Source: JAFLCL01 sp039809495 (GTDB lineage Bacteria; Myxococcota_A; Polyangia; Polyangiales; Sandaracinaceae). From it: a DNA stretch of 64,000 bases. The stretch lies in the NCBI GenBank assembly GCA_039809495.1, contig JBDHVC010000016.1, positions 21,161 to 85,160 of the forward strand, in the 5' to 3' direction. The position numbers and the translations under genes were made by a program. Below the pieces are notes generated by a model. That model made no database searches and was not told where the DNA came from. It saw only the letters and a program-made list of their open reading frames with translations. This document shows positions 17,139 to 26,246 of this stretch, piece by piece (within the stretch, counting starts at the first letter, position 1; every line of letters begins with the position of its first letter).

Positions 17139-18653
17139 ATGGCAGAAGGCAACTCCTACCGACAGATCCTCCGATCCACCTCCATCATCGGCGGTGCGTC
17201 GGTGATCAACGTCGTCGTGGGGCTTGTCCGGATGAAGGCGGCCGCGCTCCTGCTCGGCCCGACAGGCGTCGGGCTCATCGGGCTCATGAACAACCTCCTC
17301 ACCACCGCGAGCGGTGTCGCCGGGCTCGGCGTCGGCACCGTCGGCACGCGGCAGATCGCGGAGGCTGCGGGTCACGAAGACCCCGCGCGCGCCTGGCAGG
17401 TGCGACGAGCCCTGTTCTGGCTGACGCTCGTGCTCGCCCTCGCGGGCGGCGTCGCCGTCTGGCTCTCGCGTGAGCTCCTCGCGAGGAGGATCCTCGGTGG
17501 CGAGGTCGGCGCGGACGCGGTCGGCCTCCTCGCCATCGGCGTCGCAGTGAGCGTCGCGGCGCCGTCGCAGACGGCGCTGCTGAACGGCCTGCGCCGGATC
17601 GGCGATCTCGCCCGCGTGACCGTCGGCTCGGCCCTCTTGTCCACCCTCGGCGGCCTCGCCGCGCTCTGGCTCTGGGGCGAGCGTGGCATCGTCGCGTTCG
17701 TGTTGGCCGGGCCGATCGCGACCTTCCTCCTGGGCCACGTCTACGTTCGGCGCCTCCCTCGCGTCGAGGGCTCGAGCGCCTCGCTCGGCGCCCTCGCGCC
17801 CGAGTGGAGCCTCATGGTGCGCCTCGGCTTCGCCTTCATGGTCGCGAGCTTCGCCGGCACCGCCGGGCAGCTCGCGGTTCAAACGCTCGTCCAGGAGCGG
17901 CTCGGCGGCGAGGGGCTGGGCCTCTTCCAGGCTGCGTGGATGATCTCGATGACCTACATCGGCTTCGTCCTCGGCGCGATGGGCACCGACTACTACCCGC
18001 GCCTCACCGCGGTGATCCACGACGCCGAGGCGACCAACCGCCTCGTGAACGAGCAGACCGAGGTGGCGCTGCTCCTCGCCGCCCCGGCCCTCATCGCGAT
18101 GATGGCGCTCGCGCCGTGGGTGCTCCGCGTGCTCTATTCCGACGAGTTCCTTGGCGCTGCTGAGACGCTCCGCTGGCAGGTAGCCGGTGATGTTATCAAA
18201 ATTCTGAGTTGGCCACTCGGCTTCATCCTTCTCGCAGCGGGCGACGGGAAAAGCTTCATGGTTAGCCAATGGCTAGCAATCGTCGCATTTTATGGGGCCA
18301 CTTGGTCTCTTCTGCCGTACCTGGCGCTTGGCGCTACGGGTGTGGCGTTTCTCGGGATGTATGTCCTCCTCCTCGTGATCGTTCGAGCTTATGCTACCTA
18401 TCGGTTTGGGTTCGAATGGACGAGCCACGTCGCCATTCTCGCCTTCGCGCTCCTCGCGAGCGCGCTCGCGATCCACGGGGTCGCCCTCGTCGCGGAGCCT
18501 CTTGCTGCGGTCGTGGGCCTCCTCCTCGCGGTCGCGTTCGGGCTCTACGCGCTCGTCCGCCTCGCGAGTCTTGGCGACCTGCGAGGGCCCATGGCGAAGC
18601 TCTCGAGAATCGTGCCCGCTCTGAAGAGCGGTCGAGGATCACCCCGTGAGTAA
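17139..18653 (+). CDS. O-antigen/polysaccharide flippase (Wzx-type)
   Basis: A 504-residue polytopic membrane protein with about 12-14 hydrophobic segments and few charges. The opening SYRQILRSTSIIGGASVINV and the RMKAAALLLGPTGVGLIGL segment match the MATE/MVF-type O-unit translocases. It should move lipid-linked repeat units across the inner membrane for polymerisation. The stretch of about 18180-18425 inside the gene is visibly richer in A/T than the rest, hinting at mosaic origin. The next gene overlaps its last codons. The symbol wzx is by role and not assigned. Confidence 0.88.
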   Translation: MAEGNSYRQILRSTSIIGGASVINVVVGLVRMKAAALLLGPTGVGLIGLMNNLLTTASGVAGLGVGTVGTRQIAEAAGHEDPARAWQVRRALFWLTLVLALAGGVAVWLSRELLARRILGGEVGADAVGLLAIGVAVSVAAPSQTALLNGLRRIGDLARVTVGSALLSTLGGLAALWLWGERGIVAFVLAGPIATFLLGHVYVRRLPRVEGSSASLGALAPEWSLMVRLGFAFMVASFAGTAGQLAVQTLVQERLGGEGLGLFQAAWMISMTYIGFVLGAMGTDYYPRLTAVIHDAEATNRLVNEQTEVALLLAAPALIAMMALAPWVLRVLYSDEFLGAAETLRWQVAGDVIKILSWPLGFILLAAGDGKSFMVSQWLAIVAFYGATWSLLPYLALGATGVAFLGMYVLLLVIVRAYATYRFGFEWTSHVAILAFALLASALAIHGVALVAEPLAAVVGLLLAVAFGLYALVRLASLGDLRGPMAKLSRIVPALKSGRGSPRE

Positions 18654-19602
18654 CGCACGACCCCTCGTCACCTTCGCGCTGTTCACCTACAACCACGAGC
18701 GCTTCGTCGCCGACGCGATGCGCGCCGCCCTCGCGCAGGACTACCACCCGCTCGAGATCATCGTCTCGGACGACGCCTCACCGGACGGCACCTGGCGCGT
18801 GATCGAGGAGATCGCCGCCAGTTACCGTGGGCCACATGAGCTGCGGATCGTCCGCAATCCCGTCAACCTCGGGATCGGCCCACACGTCTCGAAAGTGGGT
18901 CGCGAGGCACGAGGCGAGCTGGTCGTCCTCGCGGCGGGCGATGATATCTCCTCACCCTCTCGTACGACGAAGCTGGTCGAAGCCTGGATCGCGAACGAGC
19001 GACCCGATGGGGCGCTCCACAGCGCGGCGCGGGAGCGTCGCGGTGACGCCAAGAGGGGGAAGGTCCGTCGAGGGCTCGCTGCCGATCCGACCCGCACGAC
19101 GCTCGACTTCTACGTCCGAAACGGGTTTCGCGCCATCATCCATGGCGCGACGGGAGCGTACACCAAGAGCCTCTTCACCAGCTTCCCGCCGCTCGACGCG
19201 GACTACGAGGATGGCATGCTCACGTTTCGGGCGCTTCTCTTGGGACGCCTCATGTACGTCGACGCACCGCTCGTCGAGTATCGGGTGGGAGAGCACAACA
19301 TCAGCCGCTCCCTGAAGCGGAGAGAGCCAGAGAGGATCGCCAATTGGTTCGACACGATGCAGCGGCAGATGGACGCGATGATGCGCGACTACCTCGATCA
19401 CCAGCGTCGGATCGGTCGGCCAGCCTCGTCCTCGGTGCTCGATCAATTGCTCGCGACCCGACGCGTGTACGAGAGGGGGCGTGGCCTCGCGAGCCCACGC
19501 TATCGCGACGTCGCCGCTGCGATGTTGGCCTACCCACGGCACACCTCGCTCGCCCGCTGGGCCAACTTCTACCTCCACTTCTTTGGGCTCCTGGCAGGCT
19601 GA
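18646..19602 (+). CDS. Family 2 glycosyltransferase
   Basis: A 318-residue inverting GT-A transferase. VTFALFTYNHERFVADAM opens the nucleotide-binding half, VSDDASPDGTW is the first acidic motif, VLAAGDDIS the DxD-like motif binding the sugar-nucleotide metal, and DADYEDGMLTFRALLLG the acceptor-side region. No membrane span is obvious. The GTG start at 18646 overlaps the flippase stop. It adds one sugar of the repeat unit; donor and acceptor are unknown. Confidence 0.88.
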   Translation: MSNARPLVTFALFTYNHERFVADAMRAALAQDYHPLEIIVSDDASPDGTWRVIEEIAASYRGPHELRIVRNPVNLGIGPHVSKVGREARGELVVLAAGDDISSPSRTTKLVEAWIANERPDGALHSAARERRGDAKRGKVRRGLAADPTRTTLDFYVRNGFRAIIHGATGAYTKSLFTSFPPLDADYEDGMLTFRALLLGRLMYVDAPLVEYRVGEHNISRSLKRREPERIANWFDTMQRQMDAMMRDYLDHQRRIGRPASSSVLDQLLATRRVYERGRGLASPRYRDVAAAMLAYPRHTSLARWANFYLHFFGLLAG

Positions 19603-19665
19603 TGGTCTCGCCCTCACGAAACGCAGCGGATCGACGACTCGCCACGACCCTCCCGGACTGAGATC

Positions 19666-20853
19666 ATGCGTATCGTCCATGTCATCAGCGGGCTGAGCAC
19701 CGGCGGTGCGGAGATGATGCTCTTCAAGCTCCTCTCGCGCATGGATCGAGGGCGCTTCGAGTCGACCGTCGTCTCGCTCACCGACGAGGGCGAGATGGGC
19801 CCGCGGATCGCGGCGCTCGGCGTGAAGGTCGTCACCGCCGAGCTGCGCCGCGGAGCGCTACCGACGCCCGCGGAGCTCCGGCACCTGCGAGGGATCGTGG
19901 CGCGCGAGCGGCCTCACGTCGTCCAGACGTGGATGCACCACGCCGATCTCCTCGGGGGGGTGGTCGCGAGAAGTGTCGGGGGCGTCGCGGTCGTGTGGGG
20001 GCTGCGCAACAGCATGACCGACCTCCCCACGATCGGCGCGTCGAGGTACGCGGTGGTGCGGGCGTGCGCGGCGCTCTCGAGGGTCGTCCCGGATCGGATC
20101 GTGTCGTGCTCCGCGCGAGGGAGAGCGGCGCACGTGCGCCTGGGCTACGACGCCCGCCGGATCGACGTGATCCCGAACGGCTTCGATCTGTCTCAGTTTC
20201 GGCCCGACGAGGCGGCGAGTGGGGCCGTGCGCGCCGAGCTCGGGCTGGCGCCCGGGAGCCTCCTCGTCGGCGCCGTGGGTCGGTATCACCCCCTCAAGAA
20301 CTACCTCGGGCTGCTCGACGCTGCCCGAGCGGTGCAGCGCTCGATGAGCGACGTCCACTTCGTCCTCGTCGGGGCCGAGGTGGACTGGGAGAACGCGGAG
20401 CTCTCGGCGCGCGTTCGTGCGCTCGGCCTCGAGGGGCGGGTCCAGCTCCTCGGGCGGCGAACGGACATCCCGAGGGTGATGGCGGCGTTCGACGTGTTCG
20501 TGCTCTCCTCCGACTCGGAGGGGTTCCCCAACGTCGTCGGCGAGGCCATGGCCTCGGGGGTCCCGTGCGTCGTGACGGACGCGGGCGACTCGGCCGACAT
20601 CGTGGGCGACACCGGCCGCGTCGTCCCCGTCGGTGACATGACCGGGCTCGCGATCGAGCTCTCGGCGGTGCTCGCGCTGCCCGAGGCGGAGCGCAGGGCG
20701 CTCGGGATGCGAGCCCTCGAGCGCGTCCGAGCGCGCTACGAGATTGGCGCCGTGGTCCGAGCGTACGAGCGGCTCTACGAGGAGCTCGCGCGCGACCGAA
20801 GCGCCGCGCGCGAACGCGGAGGGCGCCGTCGCCTCCGAGGCTGGCTGGGCTGA
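19666..20853 (+). CDS. Family 4 glycosyltransferase
   Basis: A 395-residue retaining GT-B enzyme. IVHVISGLSTGGAEMMLFKL is the N-terminal glycine motif, HVVQTWMHHADLLGG follows, VIPNGFDLSQF and VGAVGRYHPLKNY mark the donor domain, and SDSEGFPNVVGEAMASGVP is the conserved EX7E region that holds the nucleotide-sugar. It belongs to the same transcription unit, 63 bases after the GT2 gene. The C-terminus is arginine-rich. Specificity is unknown. Confidence 0.9.
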   Translation: MRIVHVISGLSTGGAEMMLFKLLSRMDRGRFESTVVSLTDEGEMGPRIAALGVKVVTAELRRGALPTPAELRHLRGIVARERPHVVQTWMHHADLLGGVVARSVGGVAVVWGLRNSMTDLPTIGASRYAVVRACAALSRVVPDRIVSCSARGRAAHVRLGYDARRIDVIPNGFDLSQFRPDEAASGAVRAELGLAPGSLLVGAVGRYHPLKNYLGLLDAARAVQRSMSDVHFVLVGAEVDWENAELSARVRALGLEGRVQLLGRRTDIPRVMAAFDVFVLSSDSEGFPNVVGEAMASGVPCVVTDAGDSADIVGDTGRVVPVGDMTGLAIELSAVLALPEAERRALGMRALERVRARYEIGAVVRAYERLYEELARDRSAARERGGRRRLRGWLG

Positions 20854-20879
20854 GGCGCCGCGAGGAAGATCGTCGTCTT

Positions 20880-20899
20880 GGGGTAGCCTCGGCCACCCC
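20880..20899 (+). other. Weak hairpin before the amidotransferase gene
   Basis: GGGGT (20880-20884) pairs with ACCCC (20895-20899), and GCC/GGC inside can add pairs. It sits just ahead of the ribosome site GGAG at 20902-20905. Too short to call a terminator with confidence. Confidence 0.25.
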
Positions 20900-20913
20900 C
20901 TGGAGCTGAGACC

Positions 20914-22863
20914 ATGTGTGGCTTAGTGGGAAGTCTCGGAGGTCGGGCAGATCAGCAGGAGCTCGCGTCACGCGCGTCGGCGATGGCCGATCGCATCCGG
21001 CATCGCGGGCCCGATGACGAGGGCGTCTGGGTCGACGCCGAGGCGGGCGTCGCCCTCGGGCACCGCCGGCTCTCGATCCTCGACCTGTCCCCCGCGGGTC
21101 ATCAGCCGATGCTCTCGGCGAGCGGGCGCTGGGTCGTCGCCTACAACGGAGAGCTCTACAACCACCTCGCGCTGCGGCGCGAGCTCGAGGGGCGGAGCGG
21201 CGGGCTCGCGTGGCGGGGGACGTCGGACACGGAGACGCTGCTCGCCGCGGTCGAGGCGTGGGGCGTGGAGGGCGCGCTCAGCCGGAGCGTCGGGATGTTC
21301 GCGATCGCCCTCTGGGACCGCGAGGGGCGCGAGCTCTGGCTGGCTCGCGATCGGATGGGCGAGAAGCCGCTCTACTACGGCTTTCAGGGCGAGGCGCTCC
21401 TCTTCGGCTCCGACCTGAGCGCGCTCCGCGCGCACCCCGCGTTCCGAGGCGAGCTCGATCGCGACGCGCTCGCCCTCTATCTCCGGCTCAACTACGTGCC
21501 GGAGCCGTACTCGATCTACCGCGGCATCCGGAAGCTCGAGCCAGGGACCTACGTGAGGGTGAGCGCGGAGCGTCCCGCGCTCGAGCCGAGGGCCTACTGG
21601 TCGCTTCGCGACGCGGTCGAGCGCGGAGAGAAGGAGCCCTATCGCGGAGACGACGCGCGCGCCGTGGATGAGCTCGAGGCGCTCCTCGGCGACGCGGTCG
21701 CGGGGCAGATGCTCTCGGACGTGCCCATCGGCGCGCTCCTCTCGGGGGGCATCGACTCCTCCCTGACGACGGCGCTGATGCAGACACGCAGCGCTCGGCC
21801 CATCCGGACGTTCACGATCGGCTTCGAGGAAAAGGCCTACGACGAGGCGGACCACGCGCGCGCGGTCGCGCGGCACCTCGGGACGGATCACACGGAATTG
21901 CGGCTCTCCCCGCGAGAGGCCCTCGAGATCATCCCGCGGCTGCCGGCGATCTACAGCGAGCCCTTCGGCGACTCGTCCCAATTGCCGACGTTCCTCGTGA
22001 TGCGGCTCGCGCGCGAGCACGTCACCGTCGCGCTCTCGGGAGATGGAGGAGACGAGCTGTTCGGCGGCTACAACCGCTACTTCCTCGGGCGTCGTGCGTG
22101 GCGCGCGCTCCGGTGGATCCCGACGCCCGGGCGTCGCATGATCGGCTCGGCCTTGACGGCGATCCCCTCGGACGCGCTCAACCGCGTGCTCCGCGCGCCG
22201 GGCGCCTGGGCGGGCGTGGCGCTCCCGGGTGACAAGCTGCACAAGATCGGCACGCGCCTGCGCGGGCTCAGGGACCTCGACGACCTCTACGTCTCGATGG
22301 TCACCGAGTGGGCCGGGACGAGCCGGATCGTGCGCGGCGCGGCGACGCCGAGGAGCCTCCTCGACGAGCGCTTCCGTTGGCCTCGCACCGCCGAACCCGT
22401 CGCTCGGATGATGGCGCTCGACGGCGTCACCTACCTCCCCGGCGACATCCTCGTGAAGGTGGATCGCGCGGCGATGGCCGTCTCGCTCGAGACGCGCGCG
22501 CCCTTCCTCGACCACCGCGTCGTCGAATTCGCCTGGCGGCTCCCGATGGAGAAGAAGCTCCGCGACGGACGCGGCAAGTGGATCCTGCGCCAGGTGCTCG
22601 ATCGGCACGTCCCGCGCGCGCTCGTCGAGCGCCCGAAGATGGGCTTCGGCGTCCCGCTCGAGGCGTGGCTCCGGGGCACCCTTCGAGCGTGGGGGGAGGA
22701 GCTCCTCTCCGAGGAGCGGCTCGAGCGGGAGGGCTACCTCGACCCCAAGCCCATCCGCGACGCTTGGGAGCGGCACCAGCGCGGCGAGGCGTCCCTGTCC
22801 GCGCGCCTCTGGTCCGTCCTCATGTTCCAGGCCTGGCTCGAGGCGACCCGAGCGAGCGGCTGA
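20914..22863 (+). CDS. asnB: Asparagine synthase-like glutamine amidotransferase
   Basis: A 649-residue class II amidotransferase fused to an ATP-pyrophosphatase domain. Cys2 (MCGLVGSLGG) is the glutaminase nucleophile, RHRGPDDEG and YNGELYN are substrate-binding motifs of the N-terminal half, and LLSGGIDSSLTTALM is the PP-loop. ALSGDGGDELFGGYNRYF and YLPGDILVKVDRAAMA follow. In polysaccharide loci such proteins often amidate uronic acids instead of making asparagine, which would suit the uronate enzymes at the start of this locus; that is inference. The stop overlaps the start of the polymerase gene. Confidence 0.9.
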   Translation: MCGLVGSLGGRADQQELASRASAMADRIRHRGPDDEGVWVDAEAGVALGHRRLSILDLSPAGHQPMLSASGRWVVAYNGELYNHLALRRELEGRSGGLAWRGTSDTETLLAAVEAWGVEGALSRSVGMFAIALWDREGRELWLARDRMGEKPLYYGFQGEALLFGSDLSALRAHPAFRGELDRDALALYLRLNYVPEPYSIYRGIRKLEPGTYVRVSAERPALEPRAYWSLRDAVERGEKEPYRGDDARAVDELEALLGDAVAGQMLSDVPIGALLSGGIDSSLTTALMQTRSARPIRTFTIGFEEKAYDEADHARAVARHLGTDHTELRLSPREALEIIPRLPAIYSEPFGDSSQLPTFLVMRLAREHVTVALSGDGGDELFGGYNRYFLGRRAWRALRWIPTPGRRMIGSALTAIPSDALNRVLRAPGAWAGVALPGDKLHKIGTRLRGLRDLDDLYVSMVTEWAGTSRIVRGAATPRSLLDERFRWPRTAEPVARMMALDGVTYLPGDILVKVDRAAMAVSLETRAPFLDHRVVEFAWRLPMEKKLRDGRGKWILRQVLDRHVPRALVERPKMGFGVPLEAWLRGTLRAWGEELLSEERLEREGYLDPKPIRDAWERHQRGEASLSARLWSVLMFQAWLEATRASG

Positions 22864-23903
22864 TGTGGCCCTATTGGCTGATGTTCGCGGTCCCCGCGGG
22901 CCGAGCCCTCATCGGTGGCCCCGAGGACGAGCGGCGAGAGGGCTGGTCCTGGCGCCTCATCGGCGTCGTGTTCGCGCTGATGATGGGCCTCCGGCACGAG
23001 GTCGGTGGCGACTGGTTCAGCTACCTCCCGCACTTCGAGGAGATCTCGAGCCTCACCTTCGACGAGGCGCTGGAATTCGGCGATCCGGGCTACTACCTCC
23101 TCAACTGGCTCGTCGCGCGAGCGGGCGGCGACATCTACGCCGTCAACCTCACCTGCGCGATCGTGCTCGTGCTCGGCACCGTGACGTTCTGCCGCCGACA
23201 GCCCGCGCCGTGGCTCGCGCTCACGGCGGCGGTCCCCTACCTGCTGATCGTCGTCGGGATGGGCTACACGCGCCAGGCGGCGGCGCTGGGCTTCGCGCTG
23301 CTCGGGTTGGCGGCGCTCGGCGAGGGCCGGGTGCGCGCCTTCGCCTTCTGGATCGCGGTCGGCGCGACGTTCCACAAGTCGGCGGTCCTCCTCTTGCCCA
23401 TCGCCGCGCTCGCCGCGAGGCGGAGCCGAGCCTGGACCGCGACCTGGGTCGGCGTCGTCACCGCGCTCCTCTACTACCTCCTCCTCGAGAAATCGACCGA
23501 CACGCTCTGGGAGAACTACGTCGAGGCCGAGTACCAGTCACAGGGCGGCATGATCCGCGTGATGATGAACGTGGTCCCCGCCACGATCCTCCTCTTCTTC
23601 CGCGAGCGGCTCGTGCCCGACGAGCGGGAGCGCCGCCTCTGGACCTGGATGTCGGTCCTCGCGCTCGTCTGCGTCCCGCTCGTGTCGCTCGCGTCGACGG
23701 CGGTCGATCGCGTCGCCCTCTACCTCATCCCGATCCAGCTCTTCGCCTTCGGTCGACTCCCCAACCTGTCGAAGAGCGACGATCTGCGGGGCAGCCTCGC
23801 TACGGGCGTCGTCGGCTTCTACGGCGTCGTCCTCTTCGTCTGGCTCAATTACGCGGCGCACGCCGAGTTCTGGCTCCCTTACCAATTCATGCCATTCGGC
23901 TGA
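22863..23903 (+). CDS. EpsG-family membrane protein, likely polysaccharide polymerase
   Basis: A 346-residue polytopic protein with roughly eight to ten hydrophobic segments. MMGLRHEVGGDWFSYLPHFE and DPGYYLLNWLVARAGG in the first third are the signature of the EpsG family, as is FHKSAVLLLPIA further on. EpsG proteins are thought to act like Wzy, joining repeat units in the periplasm. The ATG overlaps the amidotransferase stop (TGATG at 22861-22865). The combination with the flippase supports a Wzx/Wzy-type pathway, with polymerase identity moderately sure. Confidence 0.82.
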   Translation: MWPYWLMFAVPAGRALIGGPEDERREGWSWRLIGVVFALMMGLRHEVGGDWFSYLPHFEEISSLTFDEALEFGDPGYYLLNWLVARAGGDIYAVNLTCAIVLVLGTVTFCRRQPAPWLALTAAVPYLLIVVGMGYTRQAAALGFALLGLAALGEGRVRAFAFWIAVGATFHKSAVLLLPIAALAARRSRAWTATWVGVVTALLYYLLLEKSTDTLWENYVEAEYQSQGGMIRVMMNVVPATILLFFRERLVPDERERRLWTWMSVLALVCVPLVSLASTAVDRVALYLIPIQLFAFGRLPNLSKSDDLRGSLATGVVGFYGVVLFVWLNYAAHAEFWLPYQFMPFG

Positions 23904-23913
23904 GGCTCGCGAA

Positions 23914-25053
23914 GTGAAGCTGATCCTCTTCGCCAACACCGACTGGTACCTCTTCAACTTCCGCCGATCGCTCGCGCTGGCGATCCGGGAAGCGGGGCAC
24001 GACCTCCTGCTGATCTCGCCCGGTGGCCCCTACGGGCCGAAGCTCCGCGAGCTCGGCCTGCGGTGGGAGGCGGTGCCGATGGACCGTCGAAGCCTCGATC
24101 CGGTGCGCGAGGGGGCGTTGCTCGCGTACCTCACGCGGCTCTTTCGGCGTGAACGCCCGGACATCGTGCACGGGTTCACGATCAAGTGCGCTGTCTACGG
24201 CTCACTCGCGGCACGCGCAGCTGGAGTGCCAGGACGGGTGAACGCGGTCGCGGGGATGGGGTACGTGTTCATCAGCGACGAGCGGAAGGCGAAGATCCTG
24301 CGGCCGATCGTGCGGAGGCTGCTTCAGCAAGCGCTAGGCGGGAAGGGGGCGCGGCTCATCCTCCAGAACCCGGACGACACGCGGCTCTTCGAGGAGGCGG
24401 GGCTCGTGAAGCGGTGGCGGGTGAGGCTCATCCCCGGCTCTGGGGTCGACACGGAGCGCTTCGTGCCTGGTGAGCGAGGTGAGGAGGCTGGACGACTGCG
24501 CGTGGTCCTCCCAGCGCGGCTCCTCTGGGACAAGGGGCTCGCGGAGTACGTCGAGGCGTCGGGGATTCTGCGAGAGCGTGGGGTGGAGGCAGCGTTCCTC
24601 CTCGCGGGGACGCCCGATCCGGGGAACCCGGCGGCAGTGCCGGAGGAGGACGTCCAGCGGTGGGTGAGGGACGGACTCGTCGAGTGGCTCGGGCACGTCG
24701 ATGACATGCCGGCGCTCTTCCGATCCGTCGACGTCGTCGCGCTGCCCAGCTACCGCGAGGGGTTACCGAAGGGCCTCATCGAGGCGGGAGCGAGCGGGTG
24801 CGCGCTCGTGACCACTGACGCGCCGGGCTGCCGCGAGGTCGTCACCCACGAGGTCGATGGCCTGCTCGTTCCGGTCAAGGACCCTGTCGCGCTGGCGGAC
24901 GCGATCGAGCGGCTCGCGAAGGATCCGGAGCTTCGGACGCGGCTCGGGAAGGCCGCGCGAGCGAAGGTGCTCGAACGCTTCGACGAGCGGATCGTGATCG
25001 CCGAGACGTTGAAGGTGTACGAGGAGCTGGCGGCCGCGCAGCGAGGCCGCTAG
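23914..25053 (+). CDS. Family 4 glycosyltransferase
   Basis: A 379-residue GT-B enzyme starting at GTG. LFANTDWYLFNFRRSLALA resembles the PglA/CapM-like group that adds early sugars on the lipid carrier. IVHGFTIKCAVYG, IPGSGVDTERF, PARLLWDKGLAEYVEA and LPSYREGLPKGLIEAGASG (EX7E region) are in order. It is the last gene of the polysaccharide locus and is convergent with fabH, with only four bases between the stops. No initiating phosphoglycosyltransferase is in the window, so that step must be elsewhere. Confidence 0.9.
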   Translation: MKLILFANTDWYLFNFRRSLALAIREAGHDLLLISPGGPYGPKLRELGLRWEAVPMDRRSLDPVREGALLAYLTRLFRRERPDIVHGFTIKCAVYGSLAARAAGVPGRVNAVAGMGYVFISDERKAKILRPIVRRLLQQALGGKGARLILQNPDDTRLFEEAGLVKRWRVRLIPGSGVDTERFVPGERGEEAGRLRVVLPARLLWDKGLAEYVEASGILRERGVEAAFLLAGTPDPGNPAAVPEEDVQRWVRDGLVEWLGHVDDMPALFRSVDVVALPSYREGLPKGLIEAGASGCALVTTDAPGCREVVTHEVDGLLVPVKDPVALADAIERLAKDPELRTRLGKAARAKVLERFDERIVIAETLKVYEELAAAQRGR

Positions 25054-25057
25054 CCCC

Positions 25058-26080
25058 TCACCACCGGACGACGACGGCGCCGAAGGCTACGCCCGCGCCG
25101 AGGGCGCAGAAGAGGAGGTTCTGGCCGGGCTGGATGCGGCCGTCGCGGACGGCCTCGTCGAGGGCGATGGGGATGGAGGCGCTCGAGGTGTTGCCGACGC
25201 GCTCGATGTTGAGGACCATGCGCTCGGTCGGGAGCTCGAGGCGCTGGGCGACGCCCTCGAGGATGCGGAGGTTGGCCTGGTGGGGGACGAGCCAGTCGAT
25301 GTCGCGCGGGGTGAGGCCGGCGTCGGCGATGGCGCGCTTGGAGACCTCGGCGAGGTAGCGGACGGCGGCCTTGAAGACCTCCTGGCCGTTCATCTTCACG
25401 AAGTGGCGGCCGGCCTTGACGCTCGCCTCGCTGGCGGGCTCCTCGACGCCGCCGGCGAGGACGGTGAGGGAGTCGGTGAGCGAGCCGTCGACGCCGAGGG
25501 CGGTGCCGAGGATGCGGCCGCTCGCGCCCTCGACGCTCGGGCCGAGGACGACCGCGCCGGCGCCGTCGCCGAAGAGGACGCAGGTGCCGCGATCCGTCCA
25601 GTCGACGATGCGCGAGAGGAGCTCGACGCCGATCACGAGGACGTGCCTCGCGAGGCCGGCCTCGATCTGGCCGCGCGCGAGGGCGAGGCCGTAGCAGAAG
25701 CCGCCGCAGGCCGCGGCGAGGTCGAAGGCGGCGCAGCTCGTCCTCGCGCCGAGCTGGTGGTGGAGCAAAGAGGCCGTCGAGGGGAGGGGCCGGTCGGGCG
25801 TGACGGTCGCGACCATGATGGCGTCGAGGTCCGCGCCCGTGAGGCCGGCCATCTCGAGCGCGCGCTCGGCGGCGCGGCGCGCCATGTCGCTCGTCTTGTC
25901 CTCGGGCGCCGCGATGTGCCGCGCGCCGATGCCGGTCCGCGAGCGGATCCACGCGTCGCTCGTGTCGACCATGTGCGCGAGATCATCGTTCGTGCGCACC
26001 ATCCTCGGGAGCTCGCTCCCGGTGCCGAGAATTCGTGCACCAACAAGGATTCGAGGGGAGGAACCGGGGGAGGTGGACAT
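25058..26080 (-). CDS. fabH: 3-oxoacyl-ACP synthase III (FabH-type)
   Basis: A 340-residue thiolase-fold enzyme that condenses acetyl-CoA or another starter with malonyl-ACP to begin fatty acid synthesis. ILGTGSELPRMVRTNDD starts the fold, FDLAAACGGFCYGL carries the catalytic Cys, LVPHQANLRIL the His, and IERVGNTSSASIPIAL the Asn. The ATG at 26080 is chosen over one at 26095; both are possible and the shorter form has the usual lead. No plsX, fabD or acpP is adjacent, so it may serve a specialised acyl product. It is divergent from the aldolase gene. Confidence 0.9.
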   Translation of the reverse strand: MSTSPGSSPRILVGARILGTGSELPRMVRTNDDLAHMVDTSDAWIRSRTGIGARHIAAPEDKTSDMARRAAERALEMAGLTGADLDAIMVATVTPDRPLPSTASLLHHQLGARTSCAAFDLAAACGGFCYGLALARGQIEAGLARHVLVIGVELLSRIVDWTDRGTCVLFGDGAGAVVLGPSVEGASGRILGTALGVDGSLTDSLTVLAGGVEEPASEASVKAGRHFVKMNGQEVFKAAVRYLAEVSKRAIADAGLTPRDIDWLVPHQANLRILEGVAQRLELPTERMVLNIERVGNTSSASIPIALDEAVRDGRIQPGQNLLFCALGAGVAFGAVVVRW

Positions 26081-26246
26081 CGTGCGTACTCGCATCCGTC
26101 GCAGGTGCGAGCGGCGGCGCTACCCTCCCACGACTTCTCGCACAAGGCGAGGGGGCGTCTGTCGGAACGCACGAGGGCGCCCGCCCCTGTCGGTCCCGGC
26201 GGTTTCTTGGTATGGGTTCGGCCCCATCTCACCCATGAGGGCACGC

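Noticed and set aside
26081..26246. Region between fabH and the aldolase gene
   Set aside because: Searched for a tRNA, hairpin or promoter pair. Nothing convincing seen beyond alternative starts.
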